Assembly (NCBI RefSeq): GCF_016865525.2
Contig: NZ_CP075169.1
Location: forward strand, 434,337-498,336
From: Sodalis ligni
GTDB lineage: Bacteria; Pseudomonadota; Gammaproteobacteria; Enterobacterales; Enterobacteriaceae
DNA length: 64,000 nucleotides
Reading direction: 5' to 3'
Each line of letters begins with the position of its first letter. The first letter of the stretch is position 1. Made by a program: the position numbers and the translations under genes. The notes beneath the pieces are model-generated. The model had not been told where the DNA came from and made no database searches. It saw only the letters and a program-made list of their open reading frames with translations. Of the stretch, positions 47,498 through 56,618 are shown piece after piece.

Positions 47498-48265
47498 ATG
47501 ACGCCACTCTATTGGCATACCACCGGCAGCGGAACGACTGAACTTGTGCTGCTCCATGGCTGGGGTTTGAATTCCCAGGTATGGTCTTACATTGTGCCGC
47601 GGCTTACGCCGCATTTTCGGGTCCATCTGGTGGACTTGCCGGGATATGGCCGCAGCCAGGGCTTCGGGACCATGACGCTCGAACAAATGGCTCAAACGGT
47701 GGCGGAACGGGCGCCGGAACACGCCTGGTGGCTGGGCTGGTCGTTGGGGGGACTGGTGGCGAGCCAGGTGGCGTTAACCCTGCCGCAGCGGGTGGACGGG
47801 TTGGTCACCGTGGCCTCATCGCCCCGTTTCAGCGCCACCGACGGCTGGCCCGGCATCAAGCCGGACGTCCTGGTGGGTTTCGAACAGCAATTGGCCGAAG
47901 ATTTTCATAAGACGGTGGAGCACTTCCTGGCGCTGCAAACCCTGGGAACGGAAACGGCCCGGCAGGATACCCGCCGTTTGAAACAGGTGGTACTGGCGCA
48001 GCCCCTGCCGTCGGTGGACGTATTGACCGGCGGCTTGGATATTCTGCGCACCGCGGATCTGCGGCAGGCTATGGCGGCCCTGGATATGCCATTTTTACGT
48101 CTGTACGGTAGCCTTGACGGGCTGGTGCCGCGCAAGGTAGCGGCGCTTCTGGACCCGTTATGGCCCCAAAGCAGCAGCTACCTGTTTGAGAAAGCCGCCC
48201 ACGCCCCGTTTGTTTCTCATCCCGATCTGTTTTGCCAGCAGCTCATCAAATATATCCGACCATGA
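47498..48265 (+). CDS. bioH: Pimeloyl-ACP methyl ester carboxylesterase
   Basis: A 255-residue alpha/beta hydrolase with the nucleophile Ser82 in GWSLGG, oxyanion start [10 protein letters not shown], and the catalytic His in HAPFVSHP. BioH ends pimelate synthesis for biotin by freeing pimeloyl-ACP from its methyl ester. It matches E. coli BioH in length and place. Confidence 0.95.
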   Translation: MTPLYWHTTGSGTTELVLLHGWGLNSQVWSYIVPRLTPHFRVHLVDLPGYGRSQGFGTMTLEQMAQTVAERAPEHAWWLGWSLGGLVASQVALTLPQRVDGLVTVASSPRFSATDGWPGIKPDVLVGFEQQLAEDFHKTVEHFLALQTLGTETARQDTRRLKQVVLAQPLPSVDVLTGGLDILRTADLRQAMAALDMPFLRLYGSLDGLVPRKVAALLDPLWPQSSSYLFEKAAHAPFVSHPDLFCQQLIKYIRP

Positions 48266-48404
48266 TGGGGCAGCGCCGCCGTAACCTTCCCGCGCAAAAT
48301 AATGCCTGACATTTTACCGTCCCCTGCGGCGGTAAAAGAGTTCCTGACCGGCCGTGAAATGCTTATTAAGCAATTTATCCCATAATCATTAAGTGCGAGG
48401 CGGT

Positions 48405-48424
48405 TATACCCTAAATAATTCGAG
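48405..48424. repeat. ERIC end fragment
   Basis: TATACCCTAAATAATTCGAG is the exact end sequence of enterobacterial ERIC repeats, here without its partner half. A short complete ERIC form lies 560 bases downstream at 48985. Confidence 0.6.
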
Positions 48425-48487
48425 AGGGGATCGTTCAATTCTTTGTTTCCCCTGTTAGCGACTCATTTTAATTGAGAGGTGGTCTAT

Positions 48488-48757
48488 ATGAAAAAATTAA
48501 TTTTATTCGCCATGACGCTTTGCGGTATTGTGTTTTCACTGAATGCGCTGGCGGCGCAAGAAATTACCGCTCAGGAAGCCGTAGAAAAAGGCTATAAGAG
48601 AATAGGCACGATTCATACCACCGCCAAGGCGACGTCTCCCATGGATGCCAAGGCCATCCTGTCGCAACGGGCGGATGAAAAAGGCGGTAATTATTATGTG
48701 ATTATCGCCGGTCGCGAACACGGCAGATTCAGCGCCACCGCCGAGGTCTATGAATAA
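48488..48757 (+). CDS. Small periplasmic DUF1471 protein (YhcN/BhsA family)
   Basis: An 89-residue protein with a signal peptide (MKKLILFAMTLCGIVFSLNALAA, shown here by its hydrophobic core and AxA-type cut site) and a DUF1471 fold (GYKRIGTIHTTAKATSP, then DEKGGNYYVIIAG). Such proteins respond to stress, biofilm conditions or hydrogen peroxide. Start at 48488 follows AGAGGTGG. Confidence 0.85.
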   Translation: MKKLILFAMTLCGIVFSLNALAAQEITAQEAVEKGYKRIGTIHTTAKATSPMDAKAILSQRADEKGGNYYVIIAGREHGRFSATAEVYE

Positions 48758-48841
48758 TTCCGGCCAGCGCCGGGCGCAATAAAATAAAGCGCCGAATCTT
48801 TTAAGCCGGTGCGGGTTCTGCTTTGCACCGTGATTTTCTTT

Positions 48842-48864
48842 GCGGCCAAAAGCGTTTTGGCCGC
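48842..48864. terminator. Perfect 10-bp hairpin between DUF1471 gene and mdcA
   Basis: GCGGCCAAAA pairs perfectly with TTTTGGCCGC across GCG. No T-run follows; the inner A/T pairs may serve. It is the best transcript-end candidate for the DUF1471 gene. Confidence 0.5.
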
Positions 48865-48984
48865 GATAAACAAATCCGGCAACAAAAAACCGCCATACCG
48901 GCCCTTCATTACCTTAAGGCTAACGATCGGTCGCCGGGGTTAATTGATGACCGCCGCCGCCGCGCCCTAAACTCCCTTATCGTT

Positions 48985-49053
48985 TATACCCGTCATCTTT
49001 CAAGCTGCGGCTGTGTTGGCCGCCTTGCCGCAACCCGAAATCTGTTGGGTATT
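48985..49053. repeat. ERIC-like element (69-bp short form)
   Basis: Starts TATACCCGTCATCTTTCAAG and ends near CCCGAAATCTGTTGGGTATT, the two ends of an ERIC palindrome with a shortened centre. It lies in the mdc promoter region, 48 bases before mdcA. Confidence 0.6.
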
Positions 49054-49100
49054 TTACCGCTGTTCGTAAAAAAACAGTCAATGTACCGAGGAGCTTTATC

Positions 49101-50762
49101 ATGCCGCTTCATCAAGCATCCGCCAAAGTCTGGGATTCGCGGCGTACGGAAAAAAAACGCCGACTCGACAATCTTCGTGCCGTCGCCGACGGAAAAGTAC
49201 TGCCCACCGATAAAATGACCGCTATTCTCGAGACTATTCTGGCCCCCGGAGATCGGGTGGTATTAGAAGGCAACAACCAGAAACAGGCCGATTTTCTTTC
49301 CCGCATGCTGGCTAAGGTCAATCCGGAAAAAATCCACGATTTGCATATGATCATGCCCAGCGTCAGCCGGTCCGAGCACCTTGACCTGTTCGAAAAAGGC
49401 ATTGCCCGTAAGCTGGATTTCGCATTTTCCGGCCCGCAGAGCCTGCGTATATCCCAATTGCTGGAAGACGGGCTGATGGAAATCGGCGCCATCCATACCT
49501 ACATTGAGCTGTACGCCCGCCTGTTTGTGGATTTGGTGCCCAATATCGCCCTGATTGCCGGTTTCAAGGCCGACCGCAAGGGCAATCTTTACACCGGTCC
49601 CAGCACCGAAGATACCCCGGCGCTGGTGGAAGCCACGGCGTTCAAAGACGGCATCGTTATCGCCCAGGTCAATGAGCTGGTGGATGATGAAAACGACCTG
49701 CCGCGAGTGGATATCCCCGGCTCATGGGTGGATTTTGTGGTGGTGGCGGATAAGCCTTTCTTTATCGAGCCGCTGTTTACCCGCGATCCCCGCTTGATTA
49801 AACCGGTGCACGTGTTAATGGCCATGATGGCGATTAAAGGCATCTACGCTAAACATCAGGTGCAGTCGCTGAATCACGGCATCGGATTCAATACCGCCGC
49901 CATCGAGCTGCTGTTGCCCACCTATGGCGAACAGCTGGGCCTGAAAGGCAAAATCTGCCGTCACTGGACGCTCAATCCCCATCCTACCCTGATCCCCGCC
50001 ATTGAAAGCGGCTGGGTGGAAACCGTGCACTGCTTTGGCGGTGAACTGGGGATGGAAGACTATATCGCCGCCCGCCCGGACGTGTTCTTTACCGGCGCTG
50101 ACGGCTCGATGCGCTCCAACCGCGCCTTCTGTCAATTGGCCGGTCAATATGCGGTGGACATGTTTATCGGTTCTACCCTGCAAATCGACGGTCTGGCCAA
50201 CTCCTCCACCGTGACCCGCGGACGGCTGTCCGGTTTCGGCGGCGCGCCGAATATGGGGCACGATCCCCATGGCCGCCGGCATCCCACGCCCGCCTGGCTG
50301 GACATGATCGAAGAGCCGGATCCGATGCAGCGCGGTAAAAAGCTGGTGGTACAGATGGTGGAAACCTATCAGGCCGGAGCCAAACCGTCTTTCGTGGAAA
50401 AGCTGGAAGCGGTTGAAGTGGGCCAGGGCGCGGGTATGCCATTGGCGCCGGTAATGATTTACGGCGATGACGTGACCCATGTGCTCACCGAGGAAGGCAT
50501 CGCTTATCTCTACCGGGCGCGTTCCATGGAAGAACGCCGGGCGATGGTGGCCGCCGTGGCGGGTATCACCGATATCGGCCTGGGAGTGGATGCCGCCAGG
50601 GTGGCGGATTTGCGCCGCCGGGAACTGGTGGTTTATCCCGAAGATATGGGCATCAAACGAGCCGACGCCAGCCGTTCCATGCTGGCCGCCGGCAGTATCG
50701 CCGATTTGGTTGAATGGTCGGGCGGGCTCTACCAGCCGCCGGCTAAATTCCGGAGCTGGTAA
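49101..50762 (+). CDS. mdcA: Malonate decarboxylase alpha subunit (ACP transferase)
   Basis: A 553-residue protein starting MPLHQASAKVWDSRRTEKK after GAGGAGC. It moves the acetyl/malonyl groups between acetate/malonate and the acyl carrier protein of malonate decarboxylase. It resembles citrate lyase alpha-type CoA transferases and MdcA in length. First gene of the mdc operon; mdcB starts at its stop (TAATG). Confidence 0.95.
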   Translation: MPLHQASAKVWDSRRTEKKRRLDNLRAVADGKVLPTDKMTAILETILAPGDRVVLEGNNQKQADFLSRMLAKVNPEKIHDLHMIMPSVSRSEHLDLFEKGIARKLDFAFSGPQSLRISQLLEDGLMEIGAIHTYIELYARLFVDLVPNIALIAGFKADRKGNLYTGPSTEDTPALVEATAFKDGIVIAQVNELVDDENDLPRVDIPGSWVDFVVVADKPFFIEPLFTRDPRLIKPVHVLMAMMAIKGIYAKHQVQSLNHGIGFNTAAIELLLPTYGEQLGLKGKICRHWTLNPHPTLIPAIESGWVETVHCFGGELGMEDYIAARPDVFFTGADGSMRSNRAFCQLAGQYAVDMFIGSTLQIDGLANSSTVTRGRLSGFGGAPNMGHDPHGRRHPTPAWLDMIEEPDPMQRGKKLVVQMVETYQAGAKPSFVEKLEAVEVGQGAGMPLAPVMIYGDDVTHVLTEEGIAYLYRARSMEERRAMVAAVAGITDIGLGVDAARVADLRRRELVVYPEDMGIKRADASRSMLAAGSIADLVEWSGGLYQPPAKFRSW

Positions 50763-51613
50763 TGAAAGCCCTTACGGCAGTCCCGGCATATGACGTTGAA
50801 GCGCAGGCTGACCGACTCTCCGCCCTGGCGGTGCGGGCGCTGATTGAAGAGGCCCGCCTGAGCCCTAAACCGGGACTGGTGGACAGCCGCGGCGCCGGGG
50901 CGCATCGGGATCTCAGTCTGGATCTCATGGAGCGCTCCGCCCTCAGCCTGCAGCCGACGTTTTACCGCCTGGCCTTGCACAGCTGGCTGCGGCCGGCCGA
51001 CGGGGCGCTGCGCCAGGAAATCGGCCGTTTAGGCCGTGAAGGCGAGCAGCAGATGATGGCGGCTACCGACGGCGTTAATACCCATCGCGGCGCGATTTGG
51101 GCCCTGGGACTGCTGGTCAGCGCCAGCGCCATGCTGGGCGGTCGCGGCAGCGTGGCATTCATCGCCGCCGCCGCCGCGCAGCTGGCGTCGCTGCCGGATC
51201 CCTTCAGCCCCAAGAACTTTAGCAAGGGGCAGCGGGCGGTACAGCGCTACCGGGTGCCGGGGGCGCGGGATGAGGCCGTTGAAGGCTTTCCCCATGTGGT
51301 AAGCCGCGCATTGCCGCAATTACACCGCAGCCGCCGGCAGGGTGCCGGCGAATCCCAGGCCCGGCTGGATGCGTTAATGGCCATTATGTGCACGCTGACG
51401 GATACCTGCGTACTTAACCGTGGCGGTATGCCGGCGCTGAACGCCATGCACCGGGGCGCCTTGGCGGTCCTGGCCGCGGGGGGGGCCGCCACCCCCGCGG
51501 GGCGCGATGCCCTGGCCGAACTGGAGCGCCGTATGCTGCAAGACAACGCCTCGCCGGGCGGCGCGGCGGATCTGTTGGCGGCGACGATTTTCCTCGATTG
51601 GGTTAGCGCCTGA
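50762..51613 (+). CDS. mdcB: Triphosphoribosyl-dephospho-CoA synthase
   Basis: A 283-residue CitG/MdcB enzyme that makes the prosthetic-group precursor from ATP and dephospho-CoA. Family motifs SPKPGLVDSRGAGAH and TDGVNTHRGAIW, then TCVLNRGGMPAL, are present. Overlaps mdcA by 1 base. Confidence 0.93.
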   Translation: MKALTAVPAYDVEAQADRLSALAVRALIEEARLSPKPGLVDSRGAGAHRDLSLDLMERSALSLQPTFYRLALHSWLRPADGALRQEIGRLGREGEQQMMAATDGVNTHRGAIWALGLLVSASAMLGGRGSVAFIAAAAAQLASLPDPFSPKNFSKGQRAVQRYRVPGARDEAVEGFPHVVSRALPQLHRSRRQGAGESQARLDALMAIMCTLTDTCVLNRGGMPALNAMHRGALAVLAAGGAATPAGRDALAELERRMLQDNASPGGAADLLAATIFLDWVSA

Positions 51614-51638
51614 TCATTTACATCATCATGAGGATGCT

Positions 51639-51938
51639 ATGGAACGAATCGAATTGCATTTTCCCGCCGGTGAGGCATTGCCCGCACAGGCATTGGCCGG
51701 CGTAGTGGGTTCCGGCGATCTGGAGGTGCTTTATCAGCCCTCCGCGGATAAATCACTGCAGGTCACGGTGACCTCGTCGGTGGATGGCGGCCGGCAGCGC
51801 TGGCAACACCTGTTTGAACGGGTCGGCGCCGCCCATGCCCTGCCGGCGGGACGACTGGAGATCAATGATTTCGGCGCCACGCCCGGCGTTGCCCGTCTGC
51901 GGATCGAACAGGTTTTCGAGGAGGCCGAACATGTCTGA
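51639..51938 (+). CDS. mdcC: Malonate decarboxylase acyl carrier protein (delta subunit)
   Basis: A 99-residue ACP. The prosthetic group attaches to Ser25, visible in VVGSGDLEVL at exactly residue 25. AGGATG ribosome site. Its end overlaps mdcD by 8 bases. Confidence 0.95.
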   Translation: MERIELHFPAGEALPAQALAGVVGSGDLEVLYQPSADKSLQVTVTSSVDGGRQRWQHLFERVGAAHALPAGRLEINDFGATPGVARLRIEQVFEEAEHV

Positions 51939-52767
51939 ACGAACCAGTTTTATTGAATTAAGCGCCCGGCAGCGGGCCCGCGCCATGCTGGACGAAGGCA
52001 GCTTTCGTGAACTGCTGGGGCCGTTTGAACACATTGTTTCCCCCTGGCTCGAACCCCAGGGCATCGTGCCCCAGTCCGACGACGGTATGGTGGTGGCGAA
52101 AGGGACTTTGGACGGCAAGCCCACAGTGGTGGTGGCCATCGAGGGCGCCTTCCAGGGCGGCAGCATGGGGGAAGTCTCCGGCGCCAAGATGGCGGCGGCC
52201 CTGGAGCTTGCGGCGGAAGACCACCGCCGGGGTATTAACACCCAGGCGGTACTGATGCTTGAAACCGGCGGCGTGCGTTTGCAAGAGGCCAATCTCGGCC
52301 TGGCCGCCATCGCCGATATTCACGCCGCCATTGTGGATTTGCGCCGTTACACCCCGGTTATCGGGGTTGTGGCGGGCACGGTGGGCTGTTTCGGCGGGAT
52401 GTCCATCGCCGCGGCCCTGTGCAGTCGCCTGATCGTGACCCGTGAGGCGCGTTTGGGCCTCAATGGTCCGCAGGTGATTGAACAGGAAGCGGGCCTGGAG
52501 GAGTACGACTCGCGGGATCGTCCGTTCATCTGGCGGATGACCGGCGGCGAAGTGCGCTACCAGGCCGGTTTTGTCGACGCCCTGGTGAAGGATTCGCTGG
52601 CGGAGGTCAGACAGACCACGGTGGATTTCCTGCGCCAAGGCGTACCGGCGCGGCTGCGCACCGACGACTATCGCCTGTATCTGTCCAAACTCAATGAATT
52701 CGACACCCGCCAGCAAGTGGAAAAAGAACAGACACTGGCGCTGTTTAGCCGGGAGGATCGCTCATGA
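51931..52767 (+). CDS. mdcD: Malonate decarboxylase beta subunit
   Basis: A 278-residue carboxyltransferase-fold protein (GAFQGGSMGEVSGAKMAAAL, then AGTVGCFGGMSIAAAL). With MdcE it decarboxylates malonyl-ACP to acetyl-ACP. I chose ATG 51931 (MSERTSF) inside the mdcC end; the longer frame overlaps mdcC without a reason. Confidence 0.95.
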   Translation: MSERTSFIELSARQRARAMLDEGSFRELLGPFEHIVSPWLEPQGIVPQSDDGMVVAKGTLDGKPTVVVAIEGAFQGGSMGEVSGAKMAAALELAAEDHRRGINTQAVLMLETGGVRLQEANLGLAAIADIHAAIVDLRRYTPVIGVVAGTVGCFGGMSIAAALCSRLIVTREARLGLNGPQVIEQEAGLEEYDSRDRPFIWRMTGGEVRYQAGFVDALVKDSLAEVRQTTVDFLRQGVPARLRTDDYRLYLSKLNEFDTRQQVEKEQTLALFSREDRS

Positions 52768-53570
52768 ATACCACCTACCTAAGTCGGGGAGATTATTGGT
52801 TTTCCCTGCTCACCACCGGCGCGACACCGCGCCATGGACAATGCGCCTCGGTAAAAGCGGCCGACGGAGAGCTTAACGACCAGCCGGCGCGCTATATCGC
52901 CGTGGTGCCCGATGCCGGTAATCATTACCCGCGCGCGGCGCTGGGGGAAGTCGGCCTGCTGGAAGGCTGGACGCTGGATGAAGTGGTCAGCGAGGTCATT
53001 GCCCTGGATAAAGATAACGCCGTTAAACGCGCCATCGTGGCCGTGGTGGATGTACCGAGCCAGGCCTATGGCCGCCGGGAAGAAGCCTTCGGCATCCACC
53101 AGTCATTGGCGGGAGCGGCCTCGGCCTATGCCCAAGCCCGGCTGGCGGGTCATCCGGTTATTGCTCTTATCGTCGGTAAAGCCATGTCCGGCGCTTTTTT
53201 GGCCCACGGTTACCAGGCCAATCAACTGATTGCCTTCAACGACCCGGCGGTCATGGTCCATGCCATGGGTAAGGAATCCGCCGCCCGTATCACCCTGCGC
53301 TCGGTGTCGGCGCTGGAAAAACTGGCGAAAACCATTCCGCCCATGGCCTATGACATCGAAAACTACGCCACCCTCGGTCTGCTGGCGCAATTACTCGACA
53401 TCGCCAACCCGGACCAGGCCGGCGATGGGGACGTGCAGCGGGTGCGCGCCGCACTGACGGAAGCCTTGGCGAAAGCCCGTAAGCAAGGCAGTAGCCTGGC
53501 CAATCGGTTAACCGCCGAGAACCGCTACAGCTCGCTGCTGGTGAGGGAACGCATGCGTCAGGAGTGGTAA
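52764..53570 (+). CDS. mdcE: Malonate decarboxylase gamma subunit
   Basis: A 268-residue partner of MdcD with a carboxyltransferase-like fold (VDVPSQAYGRREEAFGIHQ, then VGKAMSGAFLAHGYQANQ). Overlaps mdcD as ATGA. It is followed by a 429-base gap holding a structured repeat before mdcF. Confidence 0.95.
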   Translation: MNTTYLSRGDYWFSLLTTGATPRHGQCASVKAADGELNDQPARYIAVVPDAGNHYPRAALGEVGLLEGWTLDEVVSEVIALDKDNAVKRAIVAVVDVPSQAYGRREEAFGIHQSLAGAASAYAQARLAGHPVIALIVGKAMSGAFLAHGYQANQLIAFNDPAVMVHAMGKESAARITLRSVSALEKLAKTIPPMAYDIENYATLGLLAQLLDIANPDQAGDGDVQRVRAALTEALAKARKQGSSLANRLTAENRYSSLLVRERMRQEW

Positions 53571-53999
53571 CAAATATCCAGCCCAGGCCTTCAACACCTG
53601 CCGTCACCGGGAAATGGTCTCTTCAGCAACGGTCTACAGACTGCAGACAAACGTACTCGGCATCAGAAAGGCGGGACAGGCTGCTAGAAGAGTAAACCGT
53701 CCGCGCCAGGGACCAATACGCCGGGAGCGTATTGGAACAACGCCGCTAGGCGTTGGCCCGAAGGGCGGCAACCAGGGAGGGTAGCCGTAATCGCGCGGAT
53801 CGAGCCTACAGGGACGTATTCACGGCGTGTTTACGAGCTGGCAGCCTGTCCCGACCGGGCACCTTGTCAACAAGCTCGGACTATTGCCCAAAGGGTGATA
53901 GCCGGACCGGTTTTATGCTGTTTTCCGGCTCACGAACAACAAAAATGCCATCGCGGCCGGGCCAAAAACATTATTTTTCATTATTGAACGGATGGTTAT
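53571..53999. other. mdcE-mdcF gap
   Basis: Apart from the structured repeat at 53672-53853, the gap holds the mdcF leader. No gene is supported. Compared with the tight spacing elsewhere in the operon, the gap looks like a later insertion. Confidence 0.5.
53672..53853. repeat. MITE-like structured repeat inside the mdc operon
   Basis: A 182-bp element bounded by perfect 13-bp inverted ends CGGGACAGGCTGC and GCAGCCTGTCCCG. Inside are three hairpins: CCAATACGC/GCGTATTGG, CAACGCC/GGCGTTG and GGCCC/GGGC-type. No target duplication is seen. It resembles widespread enterobacterial intergenic repeats; it may fold in mRNA between mdcE and mdcF. Confidence 0.7.
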
Positions 54000-54959
54000 A
54001 TGACTTATATTATTTTGCACGCTCTGGCGCCGATATTCGTGATCATGCTGCTGGGCTATTATGCCGGCAAAGCCAAAATGGTGGTGAACTCCAATGTTTC
54101 GCTGCTGAATGTGTTTGTGATGGACTTTGCGCTGCCCGCCGCGCTGTTCAGCGCCACGGTGCAAACCCCTTGGAAAGGGATAATCAGCCAGTCGCCGCTG
54201 ATCCTGCTGCTGGTTTTATCCATGTGGATAGCCTATGCCGCGCTCTATTTCATCTGCACGCTGGGATTTAAAAAATCCCCCCAGGATGCGGCGGTGTTAA
54301 CCCTGACGGTGGCGCTGCCGAACTATGCCGCCCTGGGCCTGCCGATTCTCGGCAGCGTGCTGGGGGAAAGCTCGGCCACCTCGCTGTCGGTGGCGGTGTC
54401 CATCGCCTGCGGTTCGGTATTGATGACGCCGTTCTGCCTGCTGATCCTCGAACGTGAAAAAGCCCGCGCCAGCGGGGAAAGCCATGGGTCCACCCTGATG
54501 CTGCTGCCGCTATTGATGTGGCGTTCGGTGAAAAAACCCATCGTCTGGGGCCCGTTGCTCGGGGTATTGCTGTCGGCCTGCGGAGTGAAGATGCCGGAAA
54601 TCGTATTGGCTTCCATCAAGCCCCTGGGGCTCTCCGCCACCGCCTCGGCGCTGTTTCTCACCGGCGTTATCCTCTCGGCCCGTAAGCTGAAAATCAATGC
54701 GCCGGTACTGCTGTCCTGCCTGACTAAAAACATCATCCAGCCCTTTATAACCATAGGCCTGTTGTATGCTTTCGGGATTACCGGGCCGGTGGCCGTCACC
54801 GCGGTATTGATGATTGCCCTGTCGGCGGGTTTCTTCGGTATCGTGTTCGGTAACCGTTTCGGCGTGCAGTCGCCGGATGCGGAGGCCACGCTGTTGATAA
54901 GCTCCATACTCTGTATCATCACGTTGCCGTTGTTTATTACGCTCAGCGCCGGACTGTAG
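54000..54959 (+). CDS. mdcF: Malonate transporter, AEC family
   Basis: A 319-residue auxin-efflux-carrier family protein with about ten membrane helices and the typical inverted repeat (NVFVMDFALPAALFSAT, LPNYAALGLPILGSVLG). In mdc operons such proteins import malonate (MdcF). The location between mdcE and mdcG supports this. Confidence 0.88.
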   Translation: MTYIILHALAPIFVIMLLGYYAGKAKMVVNSNVSLLNVFVMDFALPAALFSATVQTPWKGIISQSPLILLLVLSMWIAYAALYFICTLGFKKSPQDAAVLTLTVALPNYAALGLPILGSVLGESSATSLSVAVSIACGSVLMTPFCLLILEREKARASGESHGSTLMLLPLLMWRSVKKPIVWGPLLGVLLSACGVKMPEIVLASIKPLGLSATASALFLTGVILSARKLKINAPVLLSCLTKNIIQPFITIGLLYAFGITGPVAVTAVLMIALSAGFFGIVFGNRFGVQSPDAEATLLISSILCIITLPLFITLSAGL

Positions 54960-54973
54960 CCGGAGGAGTCGTT

Positions 54974-55627
54974 ATGCGTCCGCCAGCACCGCACGATTTG
55001 TTATGGATTGATGATGGCCGCCGGCTGCACTGGCGGCCATCGCCGCCGTCCTGGGTCGCCGCCCAATGGTCGCCGTTATTGCCGTTGGTGGTACGACGTG
55101 ACGGCAGCTTGCCGGCCTCTATTCCGGTGGGGATTCGCGGCACGCAACGTTCCCTGCGGGCCGCGGCCTGGGTCAATGCCGATGCCGTTACCCGCACGGC
55201 CACGCCGGAAGCGCTGGTGGGGCAATTGGCCCGCAGCGACCTCGGGGCCAACGAGGCGCTGCCGGTGATGCAGGCATTGCGCCAAATGGCGGCGGCGGAT
55301 TGGCCCTGGCCCTGGGGCGTCACCGGCAGCTGCGGTTATATGCTGGCCACCGGCTTGCCGGTGTGCCGCGCCGAAAGCGATCTGGATCTGCTGATCCGCA
55401 GCTCGCGGCCGCCGCAGCCGCGAGATTTCGCCCCCTTGATGGCGTTCATACCCGCCTTGCCCTGCCGGGTGGATATTCAACTGGAAACGCCTCTGGGGGG
55501 CTGCGCGCTGACGGAATGGCTGCGGGGCGGCAAAGTCATGGTTAAGACCGCCGATGGCCCGATACGGGTAACCAACCCCTGGGCGAATGAGGAACAGGGC
55601 GATTGCGGCGTCGCGGACCATCATTAA
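54974..55627 (+). CDS. mdcG: Malonate decarboxylase holo-ACP synthase
   Basis: A 217-residue nucleotidyltransferase (MdcG) that attaches the phosphoribosyl-dephospho-CoA group to MdcC. The metal-binding motif SDLDLLIRSS, typical of the nucleotidyltransferase fold, is visible. GGAGG ribosome site. Confidence 0.92.
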   Translation: MRPPAPHDLLWIDDGRRLHWRPSPPSWVAAQWSPLLPLVVRRDGSLPASIPVGIRGTQRSLRAAAWVNADAVTRTATPEALVGQLARSDLGANEALPVMQALRQMAAADWPWPWGVTGSCGYMLATGLPVCRAESDLDLLIRSSRPPQPRDFAPLMAFIPALPCRVDIQLETPLGGCALTEWLRGGKVMVKTADGPIRVTNPWANEEQGDCGVADHH

Positions 55628-55688
55628 TCGCGCGGTCTGTCGGACGCGAGGGCAGGTTTTCCACCGTTTTACCATACCGGAGGGTTCG

Positions 55689-56618
55689 GTGAAAATTTTA
55701 CTGACGTTTCCCGGCCAGGGGCCGCAGGTCCCCGGCATGCTGCATCACCTGCCCGATAACGATGAAACCCGTGGCCTGCTGGAGCGGGCCACGGCGATTC
55801 TCGGCGAGCCGGTGCTGGATTGGGATAGCGCAGAAGCGCTGCAATCCACCCGCGCCGTGCAGGTATGCCTCTATATCGCCGGGGTGGTCTATGCCCGGCA
55901 GGTACGGCAGGCCGGCATCCGGGCCGATTTCGTCAGCGGCCTGTCCATCGGCGCGTTTCCGGCGGCGGTGAGCGCCGGCGCGCTGGGCTTCGACGATGGC
56001 TTACGGCTGGTGGCGCTGCGGGGCGAATTGATGGAGCGGGCTTATCCCGACGGTTACGGACTGTCGGCCGTCACCGGCCTGTTGCAACGGCCGCTGGAAC
56101 AGATTATCGCCCAGGTGCATCGGCCGGATAACCCGGTTTACCTGGCTAATCTGAATGCCGAGGATCAGTTCGTGATTGCCGGTAGCGAGCGGGCCATGGC
56201 ACAGGTTTGCGTTCTGGCGCGGGAGCAGGGGGCGGGGCGCACCCAACGTCTGGCGGTGGCGGTGCCGTCCCATTGTGAACTGTTGCGGCAGCCGGCGACG
56301 GCACTGGCGGCCGCCATGGCGAAGGTCAGCCTGCGGCGTCCGGATATCGCTTATCTTAGCGGCAGCACCGGGCGGGTACTGTGGCAACCGGAGCGTATCG
56401 CCGACGATCTGGCGATGAACATGGCGCGGCCGGTACATTGGCAGGACGCCATGGTGAGCGCCTATGAACGGGATGTCCGCCTGGCGATTGAGATGCCGCC
56501 GGGGGCGGTGCTCACCGGCCTGACCAAACGCGTGATGGAACAGGGAGAGGCCATCGCCCTCGGCCAACATCCCCTGGAATTGATTATAGCCCTGGCCGGC
56601 CGCTTGTCTCGGCGATGA
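55689..56618 (+). CDS. mdcH: Malonyl CoA:ACP transacylase of malonate decarboxylase
   Basis: A 309-residue FabD-like acyltransferase with the start LTFPGQGPQVPGM and nucleophile Ser86 in GLSIGAF. It loads malonyl onto the ACP at start-up. I chose GTG 55689 with GGAGGG upstream; a longer frame from 55587 runs through mdcG. Its last 35 bases overlap the convergent mdcR. Confidence 0.92.
   Translation: MKILLTFPGQGPQVPGMLHHLPDNDETRGLLERATAILGEPVLDWDSAEALQSTRAVQVCLYIAGVVYARQVRQAGIRADFVSGLSIGAFPAAVSAGALGFDDGLRLVALRGELMERAYPDGYGLSAVTGLLQRPLEQIIAQVHRPDNPVYLANLNAEDQFVIAGSERAMAQVCVLAREQGAGRTQRLAVAVPSHCELLRQPATALAAAMAKVSLRRPDIAYLSGSTGRVLWQPERIADDLAMNMARPVHWQDAMVSAYERDVRLAIEMPPGAVLTGLTKRVMEQGEAIALGQHPLELIIALAGRLSRR

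Noticed and set aside
53753..54271. 172-codon open frame before mdcF
   Set aside because: It crosses the structured repeat and overlaps mdcF in another frame without family features.
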